A DNA stretch of 64,000 bases from Phoenix dactylifera (Eukaryota > Streptophyta > Magnoliopsida > Arecales > Arecaceae). Both the position numbers and the translations under genes were made by a program. Location of the stretch: contig NC_052401.1 of the NCBI RefSeq assembly GCF_009389715.1, positions 1,910,843 to 1,974,842 on the forward strand, given 5' to 3'. The notes below the pieces were generated by a model. It ran no database searches. It saw nothing but the letters and a program-made list of their open reading frames with translations, and was not told the origin of the DNA. Of the stretch, positions 45,291 to 58,476 are shown piece by piece; the stretch's first letter is position 1, and every line of letters begins with the position of its first letter.

Positions 45291-47963
45291 TTGAGGTACG
45301 GAGGGGTTTTCAGCCAAACACCTGTTTCTTAGAGCAGGCAAGGTTATGGATTGAATGGCTGCTTATATGGTCAGTCATTTTGATAGTGCTTTACAGACTG
45401 AAGATGAGAAGTTAATTTTTTTTTTTTTGTTATTGTTGAAAGGAGAGGCAAGCTACCTACCTTTTATTAAAGTAAGAAAATGGGCCACACAAAGATTGTC
45501 ACCAACATTACGACCACTCGTATAAGCGGTGGCTTTGGGATGAAGGGTACGGCTTGAGGTCTTATGGTGAAGACTGTCTATTTCTAGACCAAGCATTCAA
45601 ATGGGAGGCCAATGGCCAGAACGACACTTGTTATCTCAATTGGCGATCACAACCTTATGGGTGTGGCCTCTCGAGCTAGGCATGCTAAGCCAAAATGAGC
45701 TGCTACCTCTTTTTCCTTTCTATTGTTTTTTTCTTCTTTCTTTAACAATAATGTCAACTTTATTTTTTTTCTTAAATAGTTGTGAAGCACCGTCAATCAT
45801 TTTAAAGAAACTGTATAATAATTGCTCATATCATGGAGAAATATATCTCCAAAGACCGGACCAAAGATCTTCACCCAATAAGAAGGCATGCATGGAGCCA
45901 CGACTTGGCTATATAACCAAGTGTTGCACCAACCATATTTCTCTTTTTTTTATTTTTTATAGATTGGATCAACTTTGATTTTTTTTTTCTATTAACGAGT
46001 AGTGATATACGATGCTCTCCTACATTGGATGCATTCTTGTCTTAAATTTTGTTCTTGAAGTTTTTGTCATGTTTCTTTCTTTTTCCTGAATCTTAGGTTC
46101 AAAGGCACTAATATGCTGGAGAGAATCAAGAATGCAACAATTATATTTGCCGAGGATTCAACTAGGAGAAACTAATGGAAGACATTAATGTGTATTCTAG
46201 CTAAAGTTGTGAGAAATTTATTAAATTCGGACCAAGACGAAAGTGCAGCTCGAATGACCCTGAGGTCGGCTGGAGACGAGTTGAGCAGCTGGTTGAGGCG
46301 TCGGTCACTGGTCTCCACAACTGGGTGGCCTGCAAGAAGTCCACTTGTCCGATGCCTAAGTTAGAATGATAAGATAACAATATAAAAAAGAGAGGTTTTC
46401 AACAGAGTGTGGTTTATGTGAGTAATATTACATCGTACCTCAGGTCCTTCGGTTATATAGAAAAACCATTTTTTTCGTTATCTGAGCCAACATGGCGTAC
46501 AATGATGGACAAGCAATGGCCGGTGGCACGGTCACGGCGTGGAGGTCAGTCTGCGTGGCCGGCGTAGGCCTAGTGCTGGGCGTGGTGCAGCTGTAACTGC
46601 AAACTGGCAGGGCTATTGGTTGTGGCTATTTCAGAGGAAGCTATTTCGAGGTCCGTCAAGCTTCAAACATGACCATGGATGTGAAGGAGGCTTTGAAAGT
46701 ACTCTAATGAGTGAAAGAGTGGAGCTTCAGAAACCTAAAGAAAGAAGATAGCTATCTGTTCTTCCGAAATTATGCTCCATTATTTCACTATAGGCAAGTA
46801 AAATTGTAGACGAAATAATACCTAGTTCTCAACAGCTACCTATTTCAAGTACGACTTGAATGAAATGGATTGCAGCAACGGCATATGGGGACGATGGAGG
46901 CTCATCCCGCGCGGATACAGTACCAGAAACCAAGGCTATTGCACTCGAACCCCAGCCATGACACAACGAGGTCATCTCAGATATGATCGAAGAGATGAAG
47001 GGTGGTGGGAGGAAGGTGCAGCTTCTCAACATCACATATTTGATAGGATTCAGGAAAGACGGCCACCATTCGAGCCATCGGGAGCCCGGCACGCCGACTG
47101 ATGCTCCTCAAGATTGTAGACACTGGTGCCTGCCGGGGGTGCATGATATGTATACATACATGCATATAAACTTTGAACTGCAAGGCAGTTCTTGTTGTAA
47201 CTTCTATCATGGCCATGAACAAGCTGAAAAACTGATTTCAAACGATAACTTTAATCTTATGCCATTTCCAGCTGGTCGTAGGTGAAACATTAGCAAATAT
47301 CATCTTGGTCAGAATCATAGTCTTTATTTCGATGTCGTTCATCTTAATGTAAATGCCAAAATCAATATTATTGCTCCAATTTTGGATACATTTTTGACCA
47401 CAGATACACCTTTCCGCATTGTGGAGAGCAAAGTCAACCCAATTCAAAAATGATTGTTACCATTTTGACTAGCATGGTCATATATTAGGTAGCATTGCTA
47501 TGGCAAAAGTAACAGCCATCATGATCGTTTGCTTTCAAAGATTATGATAGGAATTCTAAATTTAAGACAATTATGGCAAAAGAAAAAAGGTTAACATCAA
47601 TCAGAGATTTTTGCCTTCACTCGGGAAGACAGAAAATGAGGTTGTTTATTGGATTCTAAGTCCTGGCATCATGTTCTTTGGATTCTTCTTGGCAGGACAA
47701 GAGATAACATCAATCAGAGATTGGAATGTTGTATGCTACCTAGAGTAACAATTTTTTTTTTTATTTTTTTTATCGAGACACAGTTCTAAGGTTGCTTTGT
47801 GGATAGATGAACTTTGCTTAAGCCTAAAAGTGAAGTTATTAGCACAAACTAACCACATTTGTTCATCAGACTAAACTTATCTCTGCATGTAAACCAATTT
47901 GCACGCTCAAATTAAGTTTATATCCTTCGACAAATCAAAACATCCAAAGAGCAAGAAGAGGGA

Positions 47964-50900
47964 GTGATGGCAGCCGTTTCAACTTTCCGAGGAGAAGCTG
48001 ATCAAAGGCGTTTTCTAGGAGGCAACTGGAAAGCAGAAGATGAAGCCAGGCGAGCTCAATGCCAAAGCTCATGGAGACCTACTAAGATGACGGAAACAGG
48101 GATTGATGGGTCATCATCGTCCCATTCTCATGCGGCTGCTATCGATCTAGGCAAAGGTCCAAACCCTTAGAGACCTGAGAAGAAGATGGATGGTGAAGGT
48201 GATATCTTCATTGCTAGGAGACCTGAGAATCTTTCAATGTTTTTACCGACCACAGAAGGAGTTCGTCCACCAAGTGCTCCGGAGGTATCCTCGGGCTCTT
48301 CGGCGCATTCACTCAAGAGGTTGATTGGGATCCTATTAAGTTTGGATGCGGAACTTATCTAGTCCTCTTTCCCAATCGATTGAGCTTGCTGCAAGCAGCC
48401 CGACGAGGATCAGTGCGACACAGTCTCTTCTCCTATTCAGTGCAGCCGTGGTCGTACAGAGATGGGGCCATACCCCATCGGCTCCAGTTCCTTGGCATCC
48501 CACTCCATGCATGGGATGCGGAGACGGTAAGAAGATTGACCTCTGGTTTCTGTCAGCTTGAGAGGGTGTCTCCATGGACACTAGTTGGCCAGGATCTTTC
48601 TATTTTTGAAATTTATGCATTCTGTGAGAGGATGGAGGAGAATCATGCTACTCTAAGAGATGCCACAAGTCTTCAGAGGAAAGCATGCGGGCTGATCATA
48701 ACGTCCGCGTTGAACAAGATAAAGAAGACATTGTGGATAACACTGAGGCAGGGAAATTTTGGAGAATGAAGAAGGCGGCTCCCAGTCAACTTCAAGGCTA
48801 AGAAAGTCAACTACATTAAGGGCAGTGGGCTCTGTGAGGGAGGCAACTGCAGAGTTAATTCCAATTCATAGGAAGAAAAGAGGTGTTAAAGTAGATGAGT
48901 TGATCTTAAACCTATCAAAGCCGAGGATGGCTCTTGTCCGATGGTGGAAAAGGTATGAAATCCAATAGTTCCACATCGGAAAGACTCATTACAGAGCCTG
49001 AGCATATGAGGCAGGTGTCTCCAAATTCTGCAGACGCATTTTGGGAAGAAAACAAAATCAGAGAGGGGTGAAGAATGCTTGCGTGAAGCCTCGGAACCGG
49101 ATAATATCTGGCAGGAGAACAGCGACTTCTCTTAGAATGGAGAAGGACATGTGGGTTTTCTTTCTCAGAGGATGTTGCAAAGGAAGTCGTCGACAGCCTA
49201 CTTGCGTTGGAGAAGGGGAAGGCGGCAGCAGTGCTTTTGGTTGATGGTTGGTGGTGGTCTTCAATCAGCTATGGGTTTCTGCTTGTTATGTTAAGTTGGC
49301 CCTTGCTTTTGTAACCAGGATGTTCTTCTGACGATAGAAGGGGTAATCAGCAGAGCTTGAAGGACAATTTGATCTTTATGGACTTCATATCCTCTCTTAA
49401 TCTTATAGATCTTGATCTTAAAGGAAGGAACTTCACGTGGAGCAACCGAAGAGATCATCCTTCCCTGGCAAGACTTGATAGTTTCCTTTGGTCCCTGCTT
49501 CTATAAAGAATGGTCTTTCTAGCTCAGCATCCGATCATGTTCCAATAGCGCCTGAGTGTGATATCAAATTTTATGCACCAAAAATCTTCACTTTTGAAGA
49601 ATGGTGGCTGAAGGAGCAGGACTTGGATGATGTTGTTATCAACTCTTGGAGTAGTATCATAGAAGTCATAACCATGCAGCAGCTTGGGTGGATAATTTGA
49701 GGCGGCTCCGTTTGGCACTTAAGAGGTGGTCTTCCACTAAAAGAATTTCGAATAGAGATTTAAAAGAGAAACTACAGCATGATGTGGATATTCTTGATAG
49801 GAAGGAGGAGTGTACTGATCTCTCACCAGCAGAACTTATTTCTAGAGGATTTGTACCATAAGGAGGAATTGTATTGGAAGCAAAGGGCTAAAATTACTTG
49901 GCTTAAGGAAGGGGATAGAAACACCACTTATTTCCACAAAATAACATCAGGTAGGAAGAAGAGGAATTATATTGCAGCTCTATTGGATGATGGCACCGAA
50001 TTCACATTACAAGAGGACAAAAACTCTAGATTGCACTTCTTTTTCAAGAACTTATTTAGCAATACCTACACTCCTAAAATCTCTATTAACTAGAGTCTAC
50101 TATATAGTGATTGTTGGGTGAATCTAGGTGAATTGGATGATCAATTCACACTAGAAGAGGTCAAGAATGCTGTTTTTTCATTTAATGGATTGGAAACCCC
50201 TGGGCCAGATGGTTTCATAGAGATGTGTTTGACTTCACCAGACTGAGCTTTGCCTTCATTTCACTCATACCCAAAAAAGAAGGTGCACTCACTGTGCATG
50301 ATCTCGGAGCGATCAATCTCCTCAATAGTCTTTACAAAATTATTACTAAGATACTTGCAGGAAACTTGGCAAAGTTTCTCCCCTCTTTAATTGACCAATT
50401 CCAATATGCTTTTGTCAAGGGCCGATACACTATAGAGAATTTTCTTAGTGCCCATGAAATGATCTCCTATTGTAAGAAAATGAAGCAAAAAGGTGTTTCT
50501 GTGCAAATTGGATTTTGAAAAGGGACTTGATAAGATAAACTGAGATTTTTTTTGCAACTCTCTAAGCCAAAGGTTTTCCTAGCAGGTGGATTAGTTGGGT
50601 GCACAGTCTTCTATTTTCGGACTTCAGTTGCTCTCCTTGTAAATGGCAGACTTGAAAGATGAATCAAGTGTAGGTAGGGCTTACAGCAAGGTGACTTGCT
50701 TTCTCCTGCTCTTTTCATTATTGCTGTGGATATGTCAGTTAGACTTCTCAAGCAAGCTGGTGCACTTGGTCCAATTGAAGGAATGGAAAATAAGCAAGAA
50801 TTTAGAGAAATCAAGTTTGCAGTTTGCTGATGTTACACTGTTATTTTCTGCTAAAAAATAGGCAAACACAATGGCTGCTAAAGCAATCCTCTTAGCTTTT

Positions 50901-52320
50901 GAAGAGGCATATGGTCTAAAAATTAGCTTTCACAAGAGCTCTATTCTATGTATCAATATGGAAGACAGGGAGGCTTCGATGTATGCTGATTGGATGAATT
51001 GTAAAAAAGGATCAGTTTCTTTCTCTTACTTGGGTCTGCCCCTCTGTGACACGAAGATGCCTAAACATTGTTGGTTGCTGCTCATTGAAAAGATCAATTT
51101 AAGATTGACTTCTTGGAAAGGCAGTCTCTTGTCTTGGGGTGGTAAACTAACATTAATTAATTTTGTTTTGACTGCATTACCTTCATACTACATGTCTATT
51201 TTCAAGTTGCCCAACTGGGTCATCAATAGAGTTGATAAAATGAGGAGGACCTTCCTATGGAGAGGAGAAGAAAGTGTCTATGGCTTCTATTGTCTGGTTA
51301 ATTGGGATAAAGTTTGCTGAACAAAAGAGCAGGGAGGATTGGTATAAAAAATATTGATCAAATGAACCAAGCCCTTCTCACCAAATGGCCTTGGAAATTT
51401 CTTAAAGGATCTAAGAACCATTGGTAGAATCAGATAAATAGTGCCTACTGCAAGAGGTTCAAGTTTGGAACGAGATCGAAAAAAAGTCTTGTTAAGCTGT
51501 CACCTATTTGGAGGGATATTAGTAAACAGGATGGCGCCTTCTAGAATTGTATCTCCTTTAAGCTTGGAAATGGACGTAGCATTCACTTCTGAGAGGATTC
51601 ATAGATTGATTCAGTACCATTTTGCTCTCTTTTTGCGGATTATATGAAAAGGTTGTTAAGCATAACACCCCTGTGACCAATTATTGGAGTTGGAGAATAT
51701 TGACATGGCACATTAGACTACGAGGTCCTTTGGCTCAGGAAGAGATGAGACAACTAGAAGCTCTTCACGAGATTCTTGCCTTACTTAGACCCTCAAGGCT
51801 GGCTGATGTGCCAATATGGAAGTTAAACCCAAATAGTATATATTCAGTTGACTCTTACTATAATTTTTTGAATAATAGAGGATTAAGATGCCCATATCAC
51901 AAGAATATCTAGAGAGCAACCATTTTAGAGAAAGTTAGAGCCATCCTTTGGCTTGCTTTAAGAAACAAACTTCACACAGGAAAGACTCTAGCAAATAAAG
52001 GATGGAATGTTTGTGTTGGGTTCCCTTTATGTAGCTATAACAGTGAATCAGTTAATCACTTATTTATAATGTCCCTGTTCTCTATAAGCATTTGATCCAC
52101 TATAAAACTACAGTTGAATTTGAAGGGTAGCCTACAAATTTTCATGATTTATGGACCTAGTGGAGAAAAGTAGGAAGAAGTGCAGGGGGTTGACTTCTTA
52201 CCGCTATTTGCTGGGGGATTTGGAAACAGCGAAATAAGAGAACTTTTTTCAAAAGGAATCGATCCATCTACTTTATTCTTCAAAAAGCATTACATACTTT
52301 TCATAGTTGGGAGTGCATAT
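47964..52320 (+). mobile_element. LINE (L1-type) retrotransposon, decayed
   Basis: Plus-strand fragments follow the order of a plant L1-type LINE. ORF1 remnants start near 47964, with a DUF4283-like segment at 48380-48640 (FLGIPLHAWDAETVRRLTSG). The endonuclease end lies at about 49340-49500 (NLIDLDLKGRNFTWSNRR). Reverse transcriptase spans about 49850-51320: ITWLKEGDRNTTYFH, ISLIPKKEGA, QYAFVKGR, SYLGLPLCDTKMP, GGKLTLINFVLTALPSYYMS. A zf-RVT-like end follows to about 52300. Many frameshifts and stops break it, and the catalytic F/YADD box reads FADV, so it is dead. Confidence 0.85.
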
Positions 52321-54299
52321 ACTCAATGAAAACAAAGGAGAAAGACCTATAATCCACTGAATATCAAGTGCAGTGCATGTTAACTTTATATCACCCCTTC
52401 CATAAACATCTCCAATGTCATATCCACTAATGATGATTCGGAAGTCATGAACTATATGAATACGATTAATGAACTCCATTGAGAAGTGGAGAGGTGCCAA
52501 TTGCCCGGGTCAAGTCCTAGTCAGTGGAGGATATGGTGACTTATATCTGTATCATTAAAGTTTCATGTACTTCTACAATGACATCCGGAGATATTGCAAT
52601 CTTTGCAAACTATTGAATTAATGCCAACCAACTGCTATTTGGGTCTCCCCTTAGTTCAAATGTTCAGTCAGTTGTATGCCTATAATATGGACCAAGGGTC
52701 CACCCATGTACTCCATAATTTAGAAGCTAGAAATCATCTTCAAAACAATTTTAACCTACATTTATATACTATTAATTTTTTAAGTTGGAAAAGCCATGAA
52801 ACATAAAGATTGAATGAAAAGATAAGAACTTGATGAGTGGTTAGAGAATTTCTTTAGAAAAAGGTTTACCAAACAACTACAGGAGAATTCCAGGAAGTGA
52901 AAAGTCTAGATTTTTGTTTTTTTTAGTTTCAAAAAAAAATACCGATAAAAATTTATTTAAATAAGTTTTTACGTACATGACACATATTAAATACTAATAC
53001 AATGCAATATTGCTCTAGAATATTTACATTGCAAAGAGCTGCTCTAGAATATAAATAACGTATATTTTATAGTTCGGCCATATTTAATGATTCAAAGGGA
53101 TGGTCGAGACACCATTGTCTAGCCATTTGTAGGCATGCGCATAGCTGAAGCTCCAACGTACAACACTCTTTCTAGCGTATGGCTCGACGGATTCGAGTTG
53201 CATCTTTCGTGCAAAAGAATGATTAATCTTCTTTCGCAACACCGACCGTTGGATAGCGCATTGCATAGATCTCCAAGCACTTCAAACTCATTCATTCATC
53301 TACCTACACAAATCTCAAAACAAATGAATTCTTGAGAGGAAAGAAAATTCCTTCTTAAATTCCTGTACTATCATGCAAAGATGAAGAAGATATGCATGTC
53401 TTTGAGATCGATGATTTTGACTTGGCCCAAAGTTAGATGTAGTGAGAAGGACCCAAGAACTCCTCTCTTCCACGCATTTGATTAAGCATGCCGTGGCTGA
53501 CCAGGTGATAAGGAAGACACACTCGTCTTACAAAAAGTCAAAAATGGAGTGCCACAGGAGGCCAGAGGAATAATAAAACCAATAAAGAAGGACCCTCGAA
53601 ATGTGACCCCCCAACCCCTTTTGAATTAAGGTTGCCGGGGTTTGTAGAGCACGTAATATAAAGGCATTTGGGGTCGAATCAGAGTCACTGTCTCATGGTG
53701 AAAAGGAAAGCTGAACTCTTTTGAGGTCTGCTTCAAAACTAAACCCTATTGTATTATACTACTTTTTCACTACTTACACAGAACTATAAAAATTTAATAG
53801 GAGAACATGACCAACTGCCAAAGATGTAACCTTAACATTCTCAACTCTGCAAGTCTGTTCTTTTTGTCAGCGAGCTCTCGTTACCATTTTTTCCTGAAAA
53901 AAGCTTCATAGTTTATGTAATGTGGCGTCCCTGGGGATTTTAGAGTGACATCCATTGGCTAGTGTTTACTGTATAAATAAATATGCATCACCCTTAGTTG
54001 TGTGCTTTATATGATGTAACAACATATGATAGATCTATATAAAAATTGAAAAAGAGTGAATTCGAACTTGTGGCAGGGAAAAGTCCTAAACCTGTTCTGA
54101 TTCAAGATTACATGGCTGTTCGTCTCACAACAGTTGCTGCTATCCCTATAATAAGGTTATGCCCAACCTAGTTATCACCACCTAAGCTGACACTGCTGAA
54201 TAGAGACTATTTGTGCTTTAGTTTAGGTATGGATAGCGAGGATTAGATGTACAGCTATAAATAGCATCACTTTTAATGTCCATGTGCATCAAACAAAAA
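52321..54299. other. Intergenic DNA between two LINE fragments
   Basis: No gene is supported. Part of it (53245-53330) resembles the degenerate minisatellite at 34860-35260. A minus-strand frame at 52273-52500 has no family resemblance I can name. Confidence 0.45.
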
Positions 54300-55095
54300 G
54301 TTCCCTGATGTATATCCGTCTTGACAGGTGTCTCCTTTGGGACCGTGAAGAGAGACATCACCTGTGCCTACTTGGCGTATCACATTTGGTTGAATATAAA
54401 TGCCCACACCTTTAAAGGAAGGAGGGCATCCCCGAAGACTGTGATAGATAGAGCTATTTGTCTGACCGAGATCATCACCACTACACTGAGGTGGGCTAGG
54501 AACATTTGGGATTTCCACATCGCTATCACAACGCCTTGAGTTACTTTTGTCTTTTGGGAGCCCCTATCCCCGGGCCACCTCAAGGTGAACTTCGATGGTT
54601 GTTTCTTGGTAAGAGGAGACAAAGGAGGAACGGGGTTTGTGATCCGAGATCACTAACTCCAGACTGATTACGGCAGATGGGCAGCACACTTATGATATGA
54701 CTGCTATTCTGAGTTTAGGGCAGCATGGGAGGGCATCACCTATACGAAGAGTATCCTGGGGGCTGACTACATCATCCTAGAAATTCTACCATGATGATTG
54801 AGTGAATTCGTGATGTAAAGTGATAGGGCCACTGCTCAGGGACATCCAGAGATTGGTGACAGGTTGCTGCTCTATTCTAGTTGCATATGTTTACCGAGAG
54901 GCGAACAGAGCTGCAGATTAGATTGCTTCCTTTGCTATTTATCATTCAAGAAAAAATTTATAGACATGGTCTGACACTGCCCCTCCCCTCCTCCCAACTC
55001 TATGTCATCTCATTTCTCTTGACTCTGTAGGTAGCACTCATGCTAGATTGAGGTGTGCTACCGATGTTATAATAATTAAAAAAAAACAAAAAAAA
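54300..55095 (+). mobile_element. 5'-truncated LINE with RNase H domain and A-rich tail
   Basis: The plus strand shows HLKVNFDGCFLVRGDKGGTG and VIRDH, the start of a plant LINE RNase H domain, then YREANRAAD near 54900, with several stops between. The copy ends in an A-rich tail at about 55077-55098. The 5' boundary near 54300 is approximate. It may come from the same family as the remnant at 19950-20300. Confidence 0.7.
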
Positions 55096-55400
55096 ACACC
55101 TGTCTTCAGATTGCGTATACGAAAGAGAGGTGAAATAGCGGATATGAAAATCGTGCTAACAACGTTGCCTCCCCTCTTCATCACCAGCCAGCCAACCTAA
55201 TCCCGGAATAACCAATCCCCAACGGAGTCGTCAAATCGAGCCTCATATCAGCGGCCCTTCCAAAATATACCGCCAAATAAAAATATTACTTATCGGATCC
55301 TAATTCCTTGTCGGATCCTCTCCCCTTGTTTATATTAAAGCGACCCCCTTCTTCCCCGCTTTCGCTCAAAGGCGAGATTTTTAACTCGATCTCCATTCCG

Positions 55401-56342
55401 ATGGCAAACGAATCGACGCCGACCGGCGGCGGAGCCACCACAATAGAGGACCTCCACGATGACGTGCTGACGAGGGCTCTCCGGCACCTGGACGGGCCTG
55501 CGTTGGCGGCAGCGAGCTGCGCCACCTCCCGCCTCCGGTCGGTCTCCACCCAGCCCCACATCTGGCGCGACATCTGTCTCGCCACCTGGCCCTCCCTCCG
55601 CCACCCCCGCCTCCTCCGCATCCTCCCTTCCTTCCCCCACTCTTACCGCTCCTTCTTCTTCGATGCCCACCCCTTCCCCTCCCTCCACGCCACTGCAGCC
55701 GGACGCGGCCGCCTCACGGAGCTCATCTCAGCCGTCGATCTCTACCACGACGGCGCCCCGATCTTCTCCCGTGTCGTGGAGACGGAAACCACCTCTTCCT
55801 GGTTCCAAGGCGCGCCCTTTCGGATCGACGCCCTCGACCGGAAGGACCTATCAACGGCGGCCCTGGTGATCTCGCCGGCGGACCTGACACTTAGCTGGGT
55901 AATTATCGACCCGGCCGGACTCCGGGCGGTGAACCTATCTAGCCGGCGACCGGTGGCGGTAGACCGCCAATGGTACACGTGGGACACCCTGGTCCGGTTC
56001 GCGACGGTTTTGGAGGTGGGCGGCTCGGTTTACTCGGCCACGGTGGTGGTCACGTGCCACGAGGCGACGGGGCACGTGAGGGAGCTGGGCCTAACGGTCG
56101 AGGACATTGATGGGATTTGCTTGAATGGAAGGAACAGTCTGGGGATTTTGGGGGCGGCGCTGGAAGGTGAAAGGAAGAGGGAAACAGAGGGAGAAACGGA
56201 GATGAGATACGAGGGGTTCGCGAAGGGGAAACGGCAGCGGGAGGAGTGGACGGCGATGAGAGAGAGGATGCTGGATTTGTGCTGCACCACCGTCGGGGTC
56301 TCGGCGTTCCTCAGTTTTTTAGCACTGGTGGCTTTCCCATAA
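55401..56342 (+). CDS. F-box protein with C-terminal hydrophobic segment
   Basis: A single-exon gene of 313 aa. The frame is open from 55308 but the ATG at 55401 fits the family, placing the F-box at residues 15-55 (EDLHDDVLTRALRHLDGPAL and TQPHIWRDICLATWPSL). It resembles the intronless plant F-box proteins of the At2g27310/At2g36090 group. F-box proteins bring substrates to SCF ubiquitin ligases through SKP1. A conserved middle includes SSWFQGAPFRIDALDRKD and LSWVIIDP. The last 23 residues (CTTVGVSAFLSFLALVAF) form a likely membrane anchor, seen in this group. Codons are very GC-rich compared with the flanks. A LINE tail ends about 300 bases upstream. Confidence 0.87.
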   Translation: MANESTPTGGGATTIEDLHDDVLTRALRHLDGPALAAASCATSRLRSVSTQPHIWRDICLATWPSLRHPRLLRILPSFPHSYRSFFFDAHPFPSLHATAAGRGRLTELISAVDLYHDGAPIFSRVVETETTSSWFQGAPFRIDALDRKDLSTAALVISPADLTLSWVIIDPAGLRAVNLSSRRPVAVDRQWYTWDTLVRFATVLEVGGSVYSATVVVTCHEATGHVRELGLTVEDIDGICLNGRNSLGILGAALEGERKRETEGETEMRYEGFAKGKRQREEWTAMRERMLDLCCTTVGVSAFLSFLALVAFP

Positions 56343-58476
56343 TTGTTATAGATAAAATACAAGAAAGGAGTAGTGTGATAATTTATTTTTTTTTCATGTT
56401 CATTGCCGGCCGGTAGGTCGGAGAGTTCGAAAGATCAGAAAATTACAGCCTCACTTAAGGAAGCAATGCCAATTATACGTCGAAATATACGCAGCGAAGA
56501 AAGCTCATGGATAAGATTCTTCGATTGTGCCCAATCTTCGATATAAATTTTCTTTCTCATAATATCATTCGTATATGATTAAGATGAGCTAATCGTTCTT
56601 GATTTCTTGTATTTTTGTAGGCCTCTGATATCTTGGGAAGTTTTATGTACATTTCTAGGTCCTTTAAGCTGAATGCTGACACAAGCTGCATTATGCTAAT
56701 ATTAGGAATTATATACGACCAAGCATGCATGTAAATTTTTGGTACTTGGCTTACAATTTATAAACAAGTAAATACAGTGAGTAGGTTTGATTTAAAGTAA
56801 TATCAGGATCAAACATGTGGAGTACAAGTCCTTGGAATCAGCAGGATAAGAGATTATCAGCTTAGTAGAACTTACAGTCTGATCTAGAAATAAGAAGTGG
56901 CTAACACTTGGCAGGACTAGTAATACCTTGACAACCAGTCAAGGCAAACAAGTAATCTCACCAAATCAGGGTTGCCACTATGGTCTTGTGCCACTAAAGT
57001 TTCGATCTAGGAATCCCCTGATGTTAATTTTCTGGAGTTTTAAAATAAAGGAGCTGACTACCTGATGATGTTTCGCAATCACTGTTAGATATCGGTCAGT
57101 TTTTCTTCAGGAAACAAAGAAAGTATTCTTGGATTCCAAGTATCTTACCACTTGAGCCAGTTGAATGGGGCATGGAGGGTGGATGGAGGGGAAAGCAAAC
57201 AATAGTTCATGAGGTGGAAGCAGAGGCAGAAGTAGAGAGGAAGGCCAGGATAAAGGGGAATGCCGGCGCTTTATGATAAGTAATTCCATCTGATTGTTTG
57301 ATTGATCATCCAAATGAATCACCGGAATGGATCAGATGACAGTCTTTGAATTTAGGCTGCCAACCTGATCTGAAAAGGATGATGGAGAAAAATAGAAGGA
57401 ATCAAGAATCAAAACCTAGGACTCATACTCTTCTAACATATGCATCACTGTTGAAAGTGCTCAAATATCTTAGTGAAAAGCTACGTATTTTTCTTTATAC
57501 TAATTTAGTACAAAGAAAAGCTAATATATGAAAGAGATCATGGATAAGGTATTTTGGTGGATGTACCAAATCATGTGAAGCAGTATAAACTTTACTATGT
57601 GGGCCTTCTCATGGTAGCATGTTCTAGGCAATCACAATATTCCATTCAAACTAAAGAGAGTCTTCGGAACAATCTCGAGTTTTTTTTCATGAGGAAATTA
57701 TGAAAATGTAAATAGTCAATTATATGTTAATTTCATCAATTACTCATGATTTTTCATGACTTCTGAAATAACATTTGATACCTTGCCCTGGCATGCAACA
57801 GGGCAACTGGAAATATCTTTTAAAATATCACTCAAAAAAATAAATTCGCCTAGATGAGGATTGCTATTGTGGTCTTCTCCAACTAAATCTCAAACAGAGA
57901 TTTCTCTTCCACGAGGGACAGGCCGACTGTGCAAAAGATAAGCCTGAATATTCTAATGATGTCTTCTCAATAGCCATGACGCTATGAAATTTATTAAGTC
58001 ATTCTTCTTAAAGAAAACAACTTCAGTAACCAACTTCAGTGTTCTCTACATTTGTTAAAACAAACAAATGGTAAGTAACCACCCCCCCCCACCCCAACCC
58101 AAAAGGAAAAAAAATCTCACCTGCAAAGAAAAGAAGAAAGAGCTTAAGAAACAAAGAGAAAATTATTCCATGCATCTGATTTTTCAAGTTTGTCAAGCAA
58201 TGAACATAAGCTAACTTAATCATTGTAAATAAATTTGATGTATCGCAATATTGATGGATCAGATAATTATAGATACAAAAGGTGATACTTAGACAATATT
58301 TATTTATTTTTCTTTAATGTGACTGACTATAGTCTATAGATGGCTAAAAAAATAATGGCAGATTGATATTCATACACCACATGAAACAATTTTGAGAAAA
58401 TATCTAAGTTCAAGTATCATACTTAAAAGAGATTAATGACAGTGTTCGCAAATGCTTGTAAGAGTTTGATTACGGA
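56343..58476. other. Intergenic region between convergent genes
   Basis: This holds the 3' UTRs of the F-box gene (plus) and the LRR gene (minus). No other gene is supported; short frames at 57107-57322, 57346-57531 and 58023-58223 lack family resemblance. A C-rich run lies at about 58081-58090. Confidence 0.5.

Larger units (their letters stand above)
42952..47963. other. CAT promoter and gene-poor region
   Basis: The first few hundred bases should hold the CAT promoter and 5' UTR (GA-rich). A degenerate tandem repeat lies at 43985-44600 and a GC-rich block with ACGTG motifs at 45030-45290. Open frames at 45601-45978 and 46856-47285 match nothing I recognise. No gene is supported. Confidence 0.45.

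Noticed and set aside
55286-55688. Minus-strand frames of 111 and 117 codons over the F-box gene
   Set aside because: Antisense shadows of GC-rich coding sequence; the plus strand has the F-box domain.
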